64,000 nt of DNA from CBDFGQ01 sp965247295 (lineage in GTDB: Bacteria > Chloroflexota > Dehalococcoidia > Lucifugimonadales > JAGWBF01): NCBI GenBank assembly GCA_965247295.1, contig CBDFGQ010000005.1, positions 124,001-188,000 on the forward strand, in the 5' to 3' direction. The position numbers were made by a program, and so were the translations under genes. The notes below the pieces were generated by a model. The model was not told the DNA's origin. It saw only the letters and a program-made list of their open reading frames with translations, and searched no databases. Below are positions 42,558 to 51,193 of the stretch, piece by piece; the stretch's first letter is position 1, and each line of letters starts with the position of its first letter.

Positions 42558-42585
42558 TTGTATTATGGGGCTGTTGGGCTACAAT
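42558..42585 (+). promoter_or_regulatory. Promoter of the RidA pair (TTGTAT-16-TACAAT)
   Basis: TTGTAT and TACAAT are 16 bases apart on the plus strand. The predicted leader is about 57 bases and contains TGGAGGCAGAAG just before the ATG. Confidence 0.45.
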
Positions 42586-42648
42586 AGACCCGGGTCTCGC
42601 CGTGTGCCGCCGGGGAAGTGCGGGCACCAAATACTCTGGAGGCAGAAG

Positions 42649-43113
42649 ATGGAGATAGAGAAGAAGCTTTCCGAAATGGGCCTGGAACTGCCCCCACCGC
42701 CGGTCCCGGGCGGCAACTACGTCGAGGCGGTCCGCACCGGCAGCCTTCTTTTCGTCGCGGGCCATGTGCCACGTATGCCCGACGGCAGTTCCCTTCACCC
42801 TGGCAAGCTGGGGAGAGAGGTCTCCGTGGAGCAAGGATATGAGTCGGCCCAGCGGTGTATGCTCAACTGCCTGTCCAGCATGAAGGTCGCTTTGGGAGAC
42901 CTGGACAAAGTAAAGCGGGTGATCAAGCTGCTGTGCATGGTCAACAGCGCCGACGGGTTCGGCGACCAGCCCCGAGTGGCCAACGGCGCCTCTGACCTGC
43001 TGGTAAATCTTTACGGAGACCGGGGACGGCACGCCAGGTCCGCCGTGGGCATGGGCGGCCTCCCCAACAACGTCTGCATTGAAGTGGAGCTCATCGCCGA
43101 GGTGGAGGATTAA
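42649..43113 (+). CDS. RidA family protein (YjgF/YER057c/UK114), copy 1
   Basis: 154 residues. FVAGHVPRMPDGS and NCLSSMKVALGDLDKVKRV with a C-terminal RSAVGMGGLPNNVCIEVE are typical of the longer RidA-like subgroup. RidA enzymes hydrolyse reactive enamine/imine intermediates; this subgroup lacks proven activity, but the conserved R of RSAVG is kept. The ATG follows GGAGGC. A close paralogue starts 4 bases downstream. Confidence 0.87.
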   Translation: MEIEKKLSEMGLELPPPPVPGGNYVEAVRTGSLLFVAGHVPRMPDGSSLHPGKLGREVSVEQGYESAQRCMLNCLSSMKVALGDLDKVKRVIKLLCMVNSADGFGDQPRVANGASDLLVNLYGDRGRHARSAVGMGGLPNNVCIEVELIAEVED

Positions 43114-43116
43114 ATC

Positions 43117-43581
43117 ATGGAAGTCGAGAAGAAACTAGCAGAGATGGGGCTGGAACTGCCCAGCGCTTCCACTTCGCCCCAGCACAGGGCAGGCGCGGTG
43201 CGCGTGGGCAACGTGCTCTTCGTGGGAGGCCACACTCCCAGTATGCCCGACGGCAGCCGGCTCCACCCTGGCAAGCTGGGCCGGGACGTTACGGTGGAGC
43301 AGGGCTACGAGGCGGCACAGCGGGCCATGCTCAACTGCCTGGCCAGCGTCAAGGCGGAGATAGGCGACCTGGACAAGGTGAAGCGGGTGGCCAAGCTCCT
43401 GTGTATGGTCAACTCGATGCCCGAGTTCGGCGACCAGCCCAAGGTCGCCAACGGCGCCACGGACCTCCTGGGGAACCTCTACGGGGAGCGAGGGCGCCAC
43501 GCCAGGTCCGCCGTGGGGATGGGCGCTCTGCCCAACAGCAGCTGCATCGAGATAGAGATGATACTGGAGGTCGAGGGCTAG
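43117..43581 (+). CDS. RidA family protein, tandem copy 2
   Basis: 154 residues, same length as copy 1 and about 70 percent identical by eye, with the same ends (MEVEKKLAEMGLELP to EIEMILEVEG). The greatest divergence is at residues 16-27. RSAVGMGALPNSSCIEIE keeps the binding arginine. The gene pair is a recent tandem duplication, probably forming a heterotrimer or separate homotrimers. Its last 4 bases overlap the end of nadE on the other strand. Confidence 0.87.
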   Translation: MEVEKKLAEMGLELPSASTSPQHRAGAVRVGNVLFVGGHTPSMPDGSRLHPGKLGRDVTVEQGYEAAQRAMLNCLASVKAEIGDLDKVKRVAKLLCMVNSMPEFGDQPKVANGATDLLGNLYGERGRHARSAVGMGALPNSSCIEIEMILEVEG

Positions 43582-45317
43582 AACTGCCTGTACCTGTTGA
43601 CTATGGGTAGCCGCCAGTCCTTGCCGAAGGCCTTGGGCGTGATCTTGACTCCGGGGGCGGCCTGCCTGCGCTTGTACTCGTTCCTGTCTACCGCCGTGAC
43701 CACCTGCTTGACCACCTGGGGGTCGAAGCCCATGGCCACCATCTCCTGATAGCTGCGGTCATCTTCCACGTAGGCCTTGACGATCTGGTCCAGGTCGTCA
43801 TAGGGGGGCAGGGTGTCCTGGTCTGTCTGGCCTGGCTTCAGCTCGGCGCTGGGGGCCTTTTCGAGTACGGCCTGGGGTATCACGTCGCGGGGGTGACCGT
43901 GCTCGTTTCTCCATCGGGATAGCACGTACACCAGGGTCTTGGGCACGTCCTTGATGACGGCGAAACCTCCGGCCATGTCCCCGTACAGGGTGGCATACCC
44001 CATGGCCAGCTCGCTTTTGTTTCCCGTGGTGAGCACCAGCCATCCGAACTTGTTGGATAGTGCCATGAGGATGTTTCCACGGATTCGGGCCTGGATATTC
44101 TCCTCGGTGATGTTTGGCTCGGTGCCTCGGAAATGGGGCTCCAGCATGTCCAGGAATGCACCGTGGGCGGGCTCTATCGGCACCTCCATCAGGTCCAGAC
44201 CCAGGTTTTCGGCCAGCGTTTTCGTATCCACGATGCTACCTTCACTGGAGTACCGGGATGGCATAGCCACACCGACCACATTTTGACTACCCAGGGCATC
44301 CACGGCTACGGTGGCGGTAAGGGCAGAGTCTATGCCGCCCGACAGCCCGATGATCACCTTGCTGAAGCCGTTCTTTCTAACGTAGTCTCCGGTGCCGAGT
44401 ACAAGGGCCTTGTAGACCTCCCCTGGAAGGTCTAGGCACTGTACATCATCCCTCACCGGCAGCGCGGGCCTGGGAGAGGACCGGTACTGGGAGACGGGGA
44501 CCACCTGAGGCTCACCGATCTCCCGGAGTATGGCCCGATTTTCTTTTCGCGGTCTGGGATCGCGTAGCCGGGAGCGAAACACGGACTCTACGTCCAGATC
44601 GGCCACGATCAGGTCCTCTTTGAACTGTCCGCCCCTGGCCACCAGCTGGCCAGCCTGGTCGAAGATGAGGCTGCCACCGTCGAACACAAGCTCGTCCTGG
44701 CCGCCCACGGTGTTCAGGTAGGCCACGTATAGCCCGTTGTCGGCGGCCCGGGTAGCCACCATTTTCTCCCGGCCGGAGCGCTTGCCCGCGTGATATGGCG
44801 AAGCATTGATGTTTACGATAAGCTCCGCGCCGGCGTCCCTCTGTACGGCGATGGGGCCTACCGGATACCAGATGTCCTCACAGATATTGACGCCAACCCC
44901 CACCCCGTTAATGGTGTACACGGGACAGACGTTGCCGCGCTTGAAGTACCGGTCCTCATCGAATACGCCATAGTTGGGCAGGTACATCTTGTGGTACACG
45001 CCTAACAACTCGCCCCGATATCCCAGGGCAGCGGCGTTGTAGATGTCCGCATCGGCGTCCACAAACCCCACTACTACCGCGCTATCCCCAGACGCCGCTA
45101 CGACACGACGCATGGCCTCCATATTCCCCTGGATGAAGGATGACTTGAACAGCAGGTCCTCCGCGGGATATCCGGGGATGGCCATCTCGGGAAAGACGAC
45201 AAGGTCAGCGCCCAGTGACCGGGCCTCGCCGATCAGGCCGATGATCTTATCGGCGTTACCGTCCAGGTCCCCAACGGTGGGGTTAATCTGCGCCAGCGCC
45301 AGGCGAAAAGTGCGCAT
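43578..45317 (-). CDS. nadE: Glutamine-dependent NAD+ synthetase
   Basis: About 579 residues. The N-terminal nitrilase-type glutaminase has the E-K-C triad in VFPEMAIPGYP, HKMYLPNYGVFDEDRYF and VNICEDIWYP; the C-terminal synthetase has the P-loop SGGIDSALT. It makes NAD+ from nicotinate adenine dinucleotide. ATG at 45317 gives the normal N-terminus (RTFRLALAQINPTVGD); a TTG 12 bases upstream is possible. It contrasts with the broken nadC in the same window. Confidence 0.95.
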   Translation of the reverse strand: MRTFRLALAQINPTVGDLDGNADKIIGLIGEARSLGADLVVFPEMAIPGYPAEDLLFKSSFIQGNMEAMRRVVAASGDSAVVVGFVDADADIYNAAALGYRGELLGVYHKMYLPNYGVFDEDRYFKRGNVCPVYTINGVGVGVNICEDIWYPVGPIAVQRDAGAELIVNINASPYHAGKRSGREKMVATRAADNGLYVAYLNTVGGQDELVFDGGSLIFDQAGQLVARGGQFKEDLIVADLDVESVFRSRLRDPRPRKENRAILREIGEPQVVPVSQYRSSPRPALPVRDDVQCLDLPGEVYKALVLGTGDYVRKNGFSKVIIGLSGGIDSALTATVAVDALGSQNVVGVAMPSRYSSEGSIVDTKTLAENLGLDLMEVPIEPAHGAFLDMLEPHFRGTEPNITEENIQARIRGNILMALSNKFGWLVLTTGNKSELAMGYATLYGDMAGGFAVIKDVPKTLVYVLSRWRNEHGHPRDVIPQAVLEKAPSAELKPGQTDQDTLPPYDDLDQIVKAYVEDDRSYQEMVAMGFDPQVVKQVVTAVDRNEYKRRQAAPGVKITPKAFGKDWRLPIVNRYRQF

Positions 45318-45345
45318 CGTAGCTACCAATACTCCTTCGGGTGAG

Positions 45346-45354
45346 AGTATAACA
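45346..45354 (-). promoter_or_regulatory. nadE extended -10 (TGTTATACT)
   Basis: TG-T-TATACT on the minus strand, about 30 bases before the nadE start; the -35 is weak. Confidence 0.45.
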
Positions 45355-45503
45355 TACCGTGATGCACGCCTATGTACGTCTTACGTAGGCAAGGTCGGGT
45401 CGTTCACCCGTCCATCACAGCGACGCGCGCTCTTCCCCATGAATCACGGCTGGGTTCGGGTAGTGTACAATGGCCGTTGTGAGCGTAAAGGAGAGCTAGA
45501 GCG

Positions 45504-46262
45504 TTGCCCATCATAGCCGTTACCTTCGACCTCTGGCAAACGCTGCTCCTGGACAGGCCGGAACTGGGAAGAGCGCGGACGAATGCCCGAATTGCCGGAA
45601 CCCTCAAGGCCCTCAATCAGGCGGGCGAGGAGTTCTCCGAGGACCGCGTTATCCTGGCTTACGAGCGTTGCTACCGCACCTGCCACGAGATCCATATCGA
45701 GGAGCGGGATGTCAGCTTCATGGAGCAGGTCGATATCTTCATCCGACGGATAGACGAAGGACTTGTGGAGCGGCTGGAGCAGGAGGTAGTCGAACAGATC
45801 GCCACCAGCTATGCCGATGCCTTCTTCTGCCAACCTCCAGCTCCCCACCCAGAGGCCATCGGCGTCCTACAAAGGGCCAGGGACGAGGGTTATACCCTGG
45901 GGCTCATCTCCAACACCGGCATGACACCTGGCGTCACCTTCCGGGCTTACATGGAGCAGGTGGGAATCCTGGAATACTTCCATGCCCTCACTTTCTCCGA
46001 CGAGGTCCGCCTGTCCAAGCCCTCTACAGAGATTTTCCTTCAGACCCTTCACGGTTTGGACGTCTCCCCGGAGCAGACAATCCACGTGGGAGACCACCTG
46101 CTCAACGACGTCTTCGGGGCCAGGCGGGCGGGGATGAAGACCATCTGGATCGAGACGCACGATGAGAGCAGACCCAACGTAGACGTGGAGCCCGATGCCA
46201 CGGTGGCCTCCCTCGAGCAGGTAAACCACGCCATCGAGACCATTGCCCAGGCCCATGCGTGA
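45504..46262 (+). CDS. HAD family hydrolase
   Basis: 252 residues. Motif 1 is AVTFDLWQTLLLD, with the nucleophile D followed at +2 by W instead of the usual Asp, so phosphatase activity is uncertain; motif 2 is LISNTGMTPG, motif 3 K in RLSKPSTEIF, and motif 4 VGDHLLNDVFGA. A cap domain lies between motifs 1 and 2. The TTG start follows GGAGAGCTAG. A TACAAT about 33 bases upstream may be the -10. Confidence 0.87.
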   Translation: MPIIAVTFDLWQTLLLDRPELGRARTNARIAGTLKALNQAGEEFSEDRVILAYERCYRTCHEIHIEERDVSFMEQVDIFIRRIDEGLVERLEQEVVEQIATSYADAFFCQPPAPHPEAIGVLQRARDEGYTLGLISNTGMTPGVTFRAYMEQVGILEYFHALTFSDEVRLSKPSTEIFLQTLHGLDVSPEQTIHVGDHLLNDVFGARRAGMKTIWIETHDESRPNVDVEPDATVASLEQVNHAIETIAQAHA

Positions 46263-46416
46263 GACCCCTGGCTTCCCTGAACTGCCCCTCCTCGCCAGCG
46301 AATACGTAGGCCGAAAGGCGCCCTGAGACCGCTGCCCACCTCCGAACCTTTATTGAGGGCGAGGAATCTAAACCTTGTAGATTCTGCAGGTACTAGGGCA
46401 AGCGGGAGGTTTAGCC

Positions 46417-48864
46417 ATGAGGCGTCTCTGGGCCCTGGGGTTCGTGTCCTTTGCCATCTTGTTCGTTGCCGCGGCTTGCGGCGGAGGTGAACGTGCCGCC
46501 CCAGCCGGCGACACTAATCCCACACCCACCGAGGGGCCCACTACTGCGGCGCGGCCCGCTCAGGAGAGCCAGCCCACACCCATCGAGGCCTCCAGTCCAA
46601 CGCCACGGCCCAGTCAGGAGAGCCGGTCCACACCCACATCCCCACCGGAGGCTGTTCTGGCCCCCTCTCCGGCCACCATCAGGTATAGCTGGGATGTCTC
46701 CACGGTAGACGACAACGGGGCCAAGCCGTCTCTGGCAGTGGACGGTCAGGGTACCCCCCACATCGCCTATATGCTGGAGGCGCGCCCAGGCTTCGTCAAG
46801 CACGCGGTGCTTGGCCCTAACGGATGGGACGTCTCCACAGTATCCACCGGGTATCTCTACGGTCCTCTGGACATCCAGGTGGACGATGAGGGATTACCCC
46901 ACATTTCCTGGCATAACCACGACGCCGAAGACGGGGCCTATGCCACGCTTCTGAACGGCACGTGGGATGCACAGAATATCAGCCATCCGGGCCACGACGG
47001 CTGGGACATCAACGTGGCCATCGATTCCAAGGGCCGGCCCCACACCATTTCTATAGACCCTAGGCAGTTCGGAAGCCAGTCCGGAGTCGAGTACTCGACA
47101 TTCGATGGGACGAGATGGACGGTCGTGGAGGTGGGCAGCGGGCCCATCGCCTATGAGTTTGGCACCGCCATAGCGCTGGACTCCGAGGACAGGGCTCACG
47201 TGGCCTGGTTCGACGACTCCTCCAAGGTCCTCAAATACGCCATCAGAGAAGGGGGCTCGTGGCGCCTATCCACCGTAGACAGTGAAGGAGACGTAGGCCG
47301 CTTTCCGTCCCTGGCGCTGGACACCGGGGGCAACCCCGCGATCAGCTACTACGAGCGGACCAGCGCAACCAGCGGGTATATCAAGGTCGCTCTGTGGGAC
47401 GGAGAAAAGTGGGACATCCAGCGTGTAGACAAGCTCAAAAATGTCTTCCTGGGCTTTTTTGGCGCCAGGAAGACCAGCTCCCTGGTGCTGGACGGGGAGG
47501 ACAATCCCATCATAGCCTACTCAGACGAGGGGGTGGTGAAGCTGGCCTGGTCGAAAGGGTCAAAATGGCACCTAGAGACGGTGTTGACCGCTGGGGAACT
47601 ACCTCTTGGCCAGCAGGTCTCCCTCGCTCTCGATAACTCGGGACAACTCCACCTGACCTTTGCCGACGTTTCCAGGAAAGGTGCCCCTGGAGTTAAAGGC
47701 GCCATTAAGTACGCCAGGGGCACGCCGAATACAGCGGGCACGGGTACGCCTGACCGAAGCGCGGAAGCCACCCCAACGCCGGAATCAGAGGCCACCTCCG
47801 CGCTCACTGTAGCGGACCCGAAGGCCGTACCCATGGTGGACGTGACGGTGCACAGCGTACCCACGGAGAACGTAATATTCGATACCTTCGACGGCAGCTT
47901 CGTGAGGCTGAGCATGGCCTCGGGAGAGCTGATCGAGGCACTCAGAGACGCCATAAGGCCCATCTACAGCCCTGGGTACGGGGATGCGACCGGCCTGGAG
48001 TGGCTGAAGGACGGCGACCTAATAATAGGCTACGAGTCCGAAGGCGGCACCTACGCCTATCCCATCAAGGTGCTGAACTCCCGGGAGCTGGTGAACGATG
48101 TGATAGACAATCGGCCTATTCTGGTAAGCTACTGTCCCCTCTGCGGCAGCGGCGTGGTGTACAGCAGGGAGCTGGCCGAAGAGACACTTCTCTTCGGCAA
48201 CACCAGCGCCCTCTACGAGTCGGACCTGGTCATGTACGACCACCGTACAGGTTCCTACTGGTTCCAGGTCCTGGGCGAGGCCATAGTGGGTGAGATGACG
48301 GGTAAACGCCTTACCCCCCTGGCTGCCATGACGATTAGCTGGGGAGAGTGGAAGCGCCTTCACCCCGATACCCGTCTGCTGGTTTCGGACGGCGGGGAGC
48401 CCTTCGGCAGCCAGTACTCCCTGGACCCCTTTGGCACCGGCTACTCTGAGCGGCTGGACCAGGGCCGGTTCCCGTTCCCAGTATCCCGGGACAAGCTGGA
48501 CGACCGCCTTCGGGCCAGCGAACTGGTTATCACTGTAGAGGTGGATCCCGCTGCCAAGGCATACCCCCTGGGCCTGATAGGCGAGGCCGCGGTGAACGAT
48601 CGGGTGGGAGGCCAGCCGGTGGTGATATTCTCTCGGGGAACCACAGGCTCGGCATTTATAGCTCGGGCCGAGGGAAAACAGCTCTCCTTCCAGCTAAAAG
48701 AGGACCTGTTCGTGGACGAGGAGACGGGCAGCACCTGGAACGCCGCCGGCCGGGCCGTGGCCGGCCCCCTGGAGGGCGCCAGCCTGGTGGGCGTACCGTC
48801 AAGACGGGCCTTCTGGTTTTCCATCGCTGGCGCGATACCGGGCCTGGAGCTTTACCTACCCTGA
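46417..48864 (+). CDS. Lipoprotein with beta-propeller and DUF3179 domains
   Basis: 815 residues. A lipoprotein signal peptide ends at C21 (FVAAAC). Residues about 24-87 form a Thr/Pro/Ser-rich linker. From 88 to about 430 there are repeats of the type PSLAVDGQGTPHIAYM, as in beta-propeller or sialidase-like modules, and a second Thr-rich linker. DUF3179 follows from about 470, with CPLC at 573-576 (VSYCPLCGSGVVYSR) and SALYESDLVMYDHRTGSYW. The protein should sit outside the cytoplasmic membrane. DUF3179 function is unknown; the conserved CPLC suggests redox or metal chemistry. The 3' end overlaps the broken DUF3179 gene by 9 bases on the other strand. Confidence 0.88.
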   Translation: MRRLWALGFVSFAILFVAAACGGGERAAPAGDTNPTPTEGPTTAARPAQESQPTPIEASSPTPRPSQESRSTPTSPPEAVLAPSPATIRYSWDVSTVDDNGAKPSLAVDGQGTPHIAYMLEARPGFVKHAVLGPNGWDVSTVSTGYLYGPLDIQVDDEGLPHISWHNHDAEDGAYATLLNGTWDAQNISHPGHDGWDINVAIDSKGRPHTISIDPRQFGSQSGVEYSTFDGTRWTVVEVGSGPIAYEFGTAIALDSEDRAHVAWFDDSSKVLKYAIREGGSWRLSTVDSEGDVGRFPSLALDTGGNPAISYYERTSATSGYIKVALWDGEKWDIQRVDKLKNVFLGFFGARKTSSLVLDGEDNPIIAYSDEGVVKLAWSKGSKWHLETVLTAGELPLGQQVSLALDNSGQLHLTFADVSRKGAPGVKGAIKYARGTPNTAGTGTPDRSAEATPTPESEATSALTVADPKAVPMVDVTVHSVPTENVIFDTFDGSFVRLSMASGELIEALRDAIRPIYSPGYGDATGLEWLKDGDLIIGYESEGGTYAYPIKVLNSRELVNDVIDNRPILVSYCPLCGSGVVYSRELAEETLLFGNTSALYESDLVMYDHRTGSYWFQVLGEAIVGEMTGKRLTPLAAMTISWGEWKRLHPDTRLLVSDGGEPFGSQYSLDPFGTGYSERLDQGRFPFPVSRDKLDDRLRASELVITVEVDPAAKAYPLGLIGEAAVNDRVGGQPVVIFSRGTTGSAFIARAEGKQLSFQLKEDLFVDEETGSTWNAAGRAVAGPLEGASLVGVPSRRAFWFSIAGAIPGLELYLP

Positions 48865-50272
48865 GGCCCCCAATTGGGCCCCCAGATACAGGTCCGTGTC
48901 CGGGCGATAGTCCTTCCAGGCGAACCAGAACTCATAGTGGGACGCCACCCGTTCCAGGGCCTTCCCCACCAGAGGACCCCTCCGCGCCACCCCGTTCAAA
49001 GGGTCCCACACCGTACCCGTCTCAAGGTCCTCCATCAGGAACTCTCCCATCGTCCAGGAACTCTCCCATCGTCGACACCTCTCGGAAATTGAGACGTCTT
49101 CCGTCCAACATCGGATTGAATACCATGCCGGTGGCCTCATCAGAGTCAAAGGTGATCACGAGGGGCACCCCGTTGACCACATCGTTTACCACAGGTGTCC
49201 GGTCGAGCTGGCCGAAGGGATAGGCCTTGGCCTGGCCCTCAATCGTAACGCCAACGACGAACTCTTTCGGGTAAAGGCGGTCATCCCGCCTGCTTTGGCC
49301 CCGTATTCCCAGGGAAGAAGACCTGTAGTAGCTGTCGTAGGTGTCGGAACTGTAGCCTCCACCCTTGTCTAGCACACGGGTCTCAGGGTGGTCGGCTATC
49401 CACCGGCTCCAGGTGGTCTGCATGGCGGGAAGAACGGTAAGCTCCGCCCCTTTCAACTGGCCATCCACGGCCTGGCCGATGACCTGGCTCCACAAACTAC
49501 TCGTCTCCCGGTCATACATCACCAGGCCATTCATAATTAGCTTCCCCGAAACCCCGAACGTAACCGTCTGATCATTCACCTGCCGAGCATACACGATGCC
49601 CGAGTAACAAAGGGGTCACCATGTAACAGCGACGGGCCTGCCCCCTACCACGTCGTTCACGATCTCGTGGCGACTGAGTATATTGATTGGATAGGCCTTC
49701 GCTTCGCCCTCAATCTCCAGCCCTATAACCTGCTCCCTATCGTCCATCCACTGCGCGGCCTCTGAGGCCGGTACGAAACGGGGGTCTATTATGGCCGGGA
49801 TCGCGTCCCTGGGTAACACGGTGACGATACGAAAATCTCTCACCTCCCCCGTACTCGAATCAGCTACCTGCACCTTCTGGGAATCGTATCCAAGCCGGCT
49901 GAGGACCAGGTAACCCAATGTCACCACCACCGCGATGACCAAAAGCAGAGGAAGGGCACGGAACAGCACCGAATCCGAAAGTAGCCTCTTTGCCAGTGAT
50001 TTGATCAACGGGAGCCCTATCACCGAGGGGAGCGGTATCCCCCACCCCCTAGCCTTGACATAGTACAGAAAGGCCGCAGCTATAGTATAGCTTACCAGGG
50101 CTCCACTGAATGCCCACACGAAGGAGAGAAGGAGCCAGACAAAGACCACAGGCTGACCGGATATATGGATGGCCGAGGTAATTGTATTTTGAGAGCTTTC
50201 CAGGCCGGGGCCCCCGAAAAGGGCCAGGCCACCTCCCAGTGACGCCACTACTGCCTTGAGCCAGGTTTTCAT
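48856..50272 (-). pseudogene. DUF3179 membrane protein, with in-frame UGA and a frameshifting duplication
   Basis: Three frames spell one DUF3179 protein. The first (50272 to 49616) has two membrane regions (about 35-75 and 105-125) and ends VNDVVGGRPVAVTW before a TGA. Reading through the TGA the frame continues PLCYSGIVYARQVND to 49022, exactly as in the intact paralogue, where the TGA position is the first Cys of CPLC. The second break is a perfect 19-bp tandem duplication (49036-49073) after REVSTMGEF; the third frame continues MEDLETGTVWDPL to 48856. A 7-bp hairpin with a GU-containing loop lies 13 bases after the TGA. See findings for the two explanations. Confidence 0.75.
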
Positions 50273-50431
50273 TCCACCTTAGGTAGAAGATTATATGGTA
50301 TTTGATGCGCCGCCTTACGGGGAGGTTTACTGCCTCACCCTTTCTTCGCTGTGCACTCAAAGTGTATGTATCAAACTCCGGAACCGAGCCGAGAGCCTCG
50401 GGGCAGCAGAGGCCGGACATGCGGCCAGGGT

Positions 50432-50460
50432 TTGACACTGTTATCGGGCGTTGCTAAACT
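50432..50460 (+). promoter_or_regulatory. cysC: cysC promoter (TTGACA-17-TAAACT)
   Basis: Perfect -35 at 50432-50437 and TAAACT at 50455-50460, spacer 17. The predicted start is about 50467, 2 bases before an in-frame GTG (50469) and about 89 bases before the ATG that has a ribosome-binding site. Confidence 0.65.
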
Positions 50461-50482
50461 CCCCACCAGTGTCCGACTCTGG

Positions 50483-50522
50483 GTCCTGGAGATCCTCAGG
50501 GAATACCCCGTGTCTCCAGGAC
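50483..50522 (+). promoter_or_regulatory. Perfect 10-bp inverted repeat in the cysC leader
   Basis: GTCCTGGAGA (50483-50492) and TCTCCAGGAC (50513-50522) can form a hairpin in the 5' part of the cysC mRNA. No U tract follows. It may regulate translation or be part of a translated N-terminal extension. Confidence 0.4.
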
Positions 50523-50555
50523 GCCGACAAATTTGCGTTGAGGCTGAGGCACCGG

Positions 50556-51089
50556 ATGAGCGTTGGGGTTACGGTATGGTTAACGGGACTTCCCAGGTCA
50601 GGCAAGACCACCCTGTCCAGAGGGCTTGAGACAGAACTCAAGGGGCGGGGCCACAAGGTGGAGGTGCTGGACGGGGACCAGGTCCGGGAAATCCTCACCA
50701 AGGGCCTGGGTTATTCGAGGGAAGACCGTGACGAGAACATCAGGCGGATCTCCTACGTGGCCCAGCTTCTGGTACGGAACGGCATCATAGTTATCGTAGC
50801 GGCGATCTCCCCTTACCGGCAGGCTCGGGAGGAGGCCCGCGCCTCGATGGGCCGGTTCGTCGAAGTCTACGTGAAATGTCCCGTGGAAGAGTGCATGAAG
50901 CGGGACTACAAGGGCGTTTACGAGAGGGCCATAAGGGGAGAGATAGCCAACTTCACCGGCGTGTCCGATCCCTACGAGCCCCCGCTAGCCCCCGAGATAG
51001 TGGTGGACACGGACCGGGAGTCGGAAGGCACCAGCACGGCCAAAATACTGGCATCCCTAGCAGACCTAGGCTATGTAACCAGGGACTAA
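50556..51089 (+). CDS. cysC: Adenylylsulfate kinase
   Basis: 177 residues; phosphorylates adenosine 5'-phosphosulfate to PAPS. The P-loop is GLPRSGKTT (canonical GLSGAGKTT), followed by LDGDQVREILTKGLGYSREDRDENI and VAAISPYRQAREEAR, with FVEVYVKCPVEECMKRD. ATG at 50556 has GAGG 6 bases upstream. The frame is open to a GTG at 50469, which could start a leaderless, 29-residue-longer form. It stands alone, without the ATP sulfurylase or reductase genes; nirA in this window is the other assimilatory gene seen. Confidence 0.92.
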   Translation: MSVGVTVWLTGLPRSGKTTLSRGLETELKGRGHKVEVLDGDQVREILTKGLGYSREDRDENIRRISYVAQLLVRNGIIVIVAAISPYRQAREEARASMGRFVEVYVKCPVEECMKRDYKGVYERAIRGEIANFTGVSDPYEPPLAPEIVVDTDRESEGTSTAKILASLADLGYVTRD

Positions 51090-51193
51090 CCGGCAGCTCA
51101 AGGGGGTCTTAAACTCCGAGGCAGTCTGGAGCCCGGTAGGGCCGGCATGCAGGAAGCGTACCCCGTGGTGCGAGCCTGCCCTGATCCGCACGC

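Noticed and set aside
42457..42560. An SOS (LexA) box at recA.
   Set aside because: No GAAC-N4-GTTC or CTGT-N8-ACAG palindrome is seen between the promoter and the start.
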